This document shows positions 62,236-64,000 of a DNA stretch of 64,000 bases, in pieces. The notes beneath the pieces were generated by a model. The model ran no database searches, was not told where the DNA came from, and worked only from the letters and a program-made list of their open reading frames with translations. Position 1 is the stretch's first letter, and every line of letters starts with the position of its first letter. The translations under genes and the position numbers were made by a program. Source of the stretch: Marinococcus luteus (GTDB lineage Bacteria > Bacillota > Bacilli > Bacillales > Marinococcaceae); NCBI RefSeq assembly GCF_900106595.1, contig NZ_FNNC01000001.1, positions 806,001 to 870,000 on the forward strand, in the 5' to 3' direction.

Positions 62236-62400
62236 CTATAACCAGAAAGTTTCTCCTTTCCGTCATACGGAAAGAGTGTCTTCGTGGGTGGCTTCTAAAA
62301 GAAGCACTCTCCAGAGGAGCGTCCAGTAAGAGTCTGTTTGCCTGAGAGATTCACCTGTTACGGCTTGCTCCTTCGGCGCTGCCTGGCAGTCTCTCCCCTT
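62232..62400 (-). ncRNA. Tandem glycine riboswitch
   Basis: Minus-strand leader with two aptamers. The first has GGGGAGAGACTGCC, GCCGAAGGAGCAAGCC and GAATCTCTCAGGCAAACAG. The second has CTCTGGAGAGTGC, CCACCCACGAAG and AACTTTCTGG...AGGACAGAG. Both end in the AGG-type motif of the class, and a terminator overlaps the second. Glycine binding should open the terminator and turn on the cleavage operon. Confidence 0.92.
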
Positions 62401-62414
62401 ACCATCATCCGCGC

Positions 62415-62420
62415 ATTATA
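62415..62420 (-). promoter_or_regulatory. -10 element of the gcv operon
   Basis: TATAAT on the minus strand about eight bases before the expected start and just upstream of the riboswitch; no convincing -35. Confidence 0.5.
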
Positions 62421-62601
62421 TGTACACCTTTATTTGCTCATATTCTATCACTAATTCAGCTAAAAACCAATGCTGAAATAAATTAACCCGAACATTCCCG
62501 GTAAATTTTCTTTTAACATTCGTCCAACTCTTTGGATCGGTCATTTCTTCTTACTGAAATATTGTTTATACTAAAATCAGCCTACAAATTGGAGGGAAAC
62601 T

Positions 62602-63243
62602 ATGAACTGGAAACAGCTTCCACTAGGACCACTGCAGACAAACTGCTATGTTCTGTATGATAATGATAAAAATGCCGTGATAATTGATCCAGCCGGAGAC
62701 GCCGATAAACTGCTCACCTATCTTCAGGAAAACGAGCTGCATCCCGTTGTTATTTTGTTAACACACGCCCATTTTGATCATATCGGCGCGCTTGATGCCG
62801 TTAGGGACGCCTACAATATCCCTGTTTATCTTCATGAGCAGGAAAGTGACTGGCTTGGGGACGCCCAGAAAAACGGTTCCGGACGCATGATGCCGGAGGC
62901 TGCGTTTACCACAAAGCCAGCTGACCACCTGCTGCAGGCTGAAGGAACGCTTCAATTCGGCAGCTTTGAATTCCAATGGCTTCATACGCCGGGCCATTCG
63001 CCAGGAAGTATTTCCTACTGGCATAAAGAAACGAATACGGTCTTCTCCGGCGATGTATTGTTTTCAGGCGGTGTCGGCCGTACCGATCTCTACGGAGGAG
63101 ACATGGATACGCTGCTGGCCTCCATTCACGAGCAGCTGCTTGAGCTCCCGGAAAATACGGTAGTAGCCTGCGGCCATGGCCCCTTCACCGATATTGAAGC
63201 CGAAATGGACTCCAATCCGTTTATTAATGGGTTTGGCGCATAA
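62602..63243 (+). CDS. MBL-fold metallohydrolase (YqgX-like)
   Basis: A 213-residue metallo-beta-lactamase fold enzyme resembling glyoxalase II and YqgX. Metal ligands His55, His57, Asp59 and His60 in LLTHAHFDHIG, His in LHTPGHSPGSISY, Asp in FSGDVLFSGGVGRTDLYGG and His in VACGHGPFTDIE. It is shorter than true glyoxalase II, so the thioester substrate is uncertain. GGAGGG precedes the ATG and a terminator follows. Divergent from the gcv operon. Confidence 0.9.
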   Translation: MNWKQLPLGPLQTNCYVLYDNDKNAVIIDPAGDADKLLTYLQENELHPVVILLTHAHFDHIGALDAVRDAYNIPVYLHEQESDWLGDAQKNGSGRMMPEAAFTTKPADHLLQAEGTLQFGSFEFQWLHTPGHSPGSISYWHKETNTVFSGDVLFSGGVGRTDLYGGDMDTLLASIHEQLLELPENTVVACGHGPFTDIEAEMDSNPFINGFGA

Positions 63244-63248
63244 TCAGC

Positions 63249-63287
63249 AAAGGACCTCTGTTTAAAATCAGAGGTCCTTTAGTATTT
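63249..63287 (+). terminator. Intrinsic terminator of the MBL gene
   Basis: Perfect 12-bp stem AAAGGACCTCTG / CAGAGGTCCTTT with an 8-nt loop, then AGTATTTT. Confidence 0.8.
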
Positions 63288-63318
63288 TGATACATTAATT
63301 GAAATTATATATGCCTTT

Positions 63319-63336
63319 CCGCCTGCTTCCAGGCGG
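63319..63336 (-). terminator. Possible weak terminator of the capA-like gene
   Basis: CCGCCTG / CAGGCGG hairpin with a 4-nt loop; only AAAGGC follows on the minus strand, so it is not a good intrinsic terminator. Confidence 0.35.
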
Positions 63337-63359
63337 ATCTTAGCTTACTTGCATATACA

Positions 63360-64000
63360 CTATTCTTGATCCTCGATCCATTGATACACATGCTCGCGCA
63401 GCTCCTGTTCCGTTTCACCGCCCTCGGCTGGATGATCTGCTTCGGCCATGGGCTTTACAGTGTACTGGTCTTCAGGACCCGGAACGACCTGGGTAAAATC
63501 AATGTTAGGCTCTGTAACCTTCACATCTTCGCCGTCTTTTTCCACCTCGAATGTAGCAATGCCGCCTGTATCAGTATAATCAGTGTCCTGACCGGAATAA
63601 AAATTCCCGAGAGAATAATAAACAAGCGTTTCATTGCCTTCTTCACCCTCCACCCATTCCATCGGCTGAAGCACGTGAGGGTGATGACCAATAACTACGT
63701 CCACTTCCAGATCTGCAAGAAATTGGGCCAGCTCTTTCTGTTCTTCATTTGGAAGCCGCTCATATTCATCACCCCAGTGCATATTCACGACCACGACGTC
63801 TGCGTCATCTCTCATCGCTTCGACGTCTTCCTGTATTTGTTCCTTGTCAATTTTCTGAACGACATATTCATGCCCCTCCGGCACCTCGATGCCGTTCAGT
63901 CCGTAAGTATAGGAAAGCACACCCATGTCTACATCTTTCACATCCACTATACGCTGCCGCTCTGCATCTTCTTCGTCCTTATATACACCTACGTAATCCA
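63360..64000 (-). CDS. CapA family protein, C-terminal part (5' end outside window)
   Basis: At least 213 residues of a CapA/PgsA-type metallophosphatase-fold protein; the frame runs open to the window edge (DYVGVYKDEEDAERQRIVDV before the first internal start). Family blocks: DADVVVVNMHWGDEYERLPN, VDVVIGHHPHVLQPMEWVEG and LVYYSLGNFYSGQ. Such proteins are exported or membrane-tethered and linked to poly-gamma-glutamate or capsule synthesis. The C-terminus is very acidic. No pgs genes are visible in the window. Confidence 0.88.
   Translation of the reverse strand, partial: DYVGVYKDEEDAERQRIVDVKDVDMGVLSYTYGLNGIEVPEGHEYVVQKIDKEQIQEDVEAMRDDADVVVVNMHWGDEYERLPNEEQKELAQFLADLEVDVVIGHHPHVLQPMEWVEGEEGNETLVYYSLGNFYSGQDTDYTDTGGIATFEVEKDGEDVKVTEPNIDFTQVVPGPEDQYTVKPMAEADHPAEGGETEQELREHVYQWIEDQE

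Noticed and set aside
1-64000. CRISPR arrays, insertion sequences, integrases or prophage
   Set aside because: No spaced repeat array, transposase or phage structural gene was seen; only the short wHTH protein at 9.1 kb recalls mobile DNA.

Overview
The window looks like a chromosomal segment of a low-to-mid GC member of the Bacillota, family Bacillaceae. Gene content and order from brxB to gcvT follow the Bacillus subtilis yqi/yqj/yqh region: brxB, bkd genes, spo0A, recN, argR, tlyA, dxs, ispA, xseBA, folD, nusB, asp23, efp, pepQ-like, SA1362-like, mntR, lipM, yqhL, gcvPB, gcvPA, gcvT. Very acidic proteins, an OLE RNA, C30-type carotenoid genes and gas-vesicle-like domains suggest a haloalkaliphilic, extremophilic bacillus of the Alkalicoccus/Salisediminibacterium kind. 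That placement is inference.

Left third (1-34 kb), accessory and mixed: a cut membrane protein; an arsR-arsI pair with two matched operators around its promoter; malate:quinone oxidoreductase; a 3D-domain wall protein; a GvpO-like protein with a repeat-protein partner; DNA glycosylase Tag; a Na/Pi cotransporter behind phased PhoP-box-like repeats; a YceI protein; a CuA-type lipoprotein; an aldo/keto reductase; an EAL phosphodiesterase next to a PilZ gene broken by one in-frame TGA; a manganese riboswitch ahead of a TerC/YkoY protein; a three-gene carotenoid operon; fructosamine kinase and phosphatase; a Prli42-like mini-protein; tRNA-Arg(CCG); brxB; and a zinc-binding lipoprotein behind a Zur box.

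Middle (34-46 kb): the branched-chain keto acid dehydrogenase operon (lpdV-E1alpha-E1beta-E2) beside leucine dehydrogenase, then spo0A, recN, argR, tlyA and dxs. Genes usually found here (ptb, buk, bkdR, spoIVB) are missing.

Key locus (46-48.7 kb): a gene-free stretch of about 630 nt between ispA and a 203-residue membrane protein fits the OLE (ornate, large, extremophilic) RNA. Its ends pair, an extended -10 promoter sits at its 5' end and an intrinsic terminator at its 3' end. The membrane protein fits OapA, the OLE-associated protein. Together with dxs, ispA and the xse genes this is the typical OLE neighbourhood.

Right third (48-64 kb): xseB, xseA, folD, nusB, asp23, efp, peptidase, mntR, D-amino acid transaminase, lipM, rhodanese, and the glycine cleavage operon behind a tandem glycine riboswitch with a terminator, then an MBL-fold hydrolase and a cut CapA protein. 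Between asp23 and efp, where B. subtilis has accC, accB and the spoIIIA operon, there is only one unrecognised 127-residue gene. With the missing spoIVB this points to an organism that keeps Spo0A but may not form spores.
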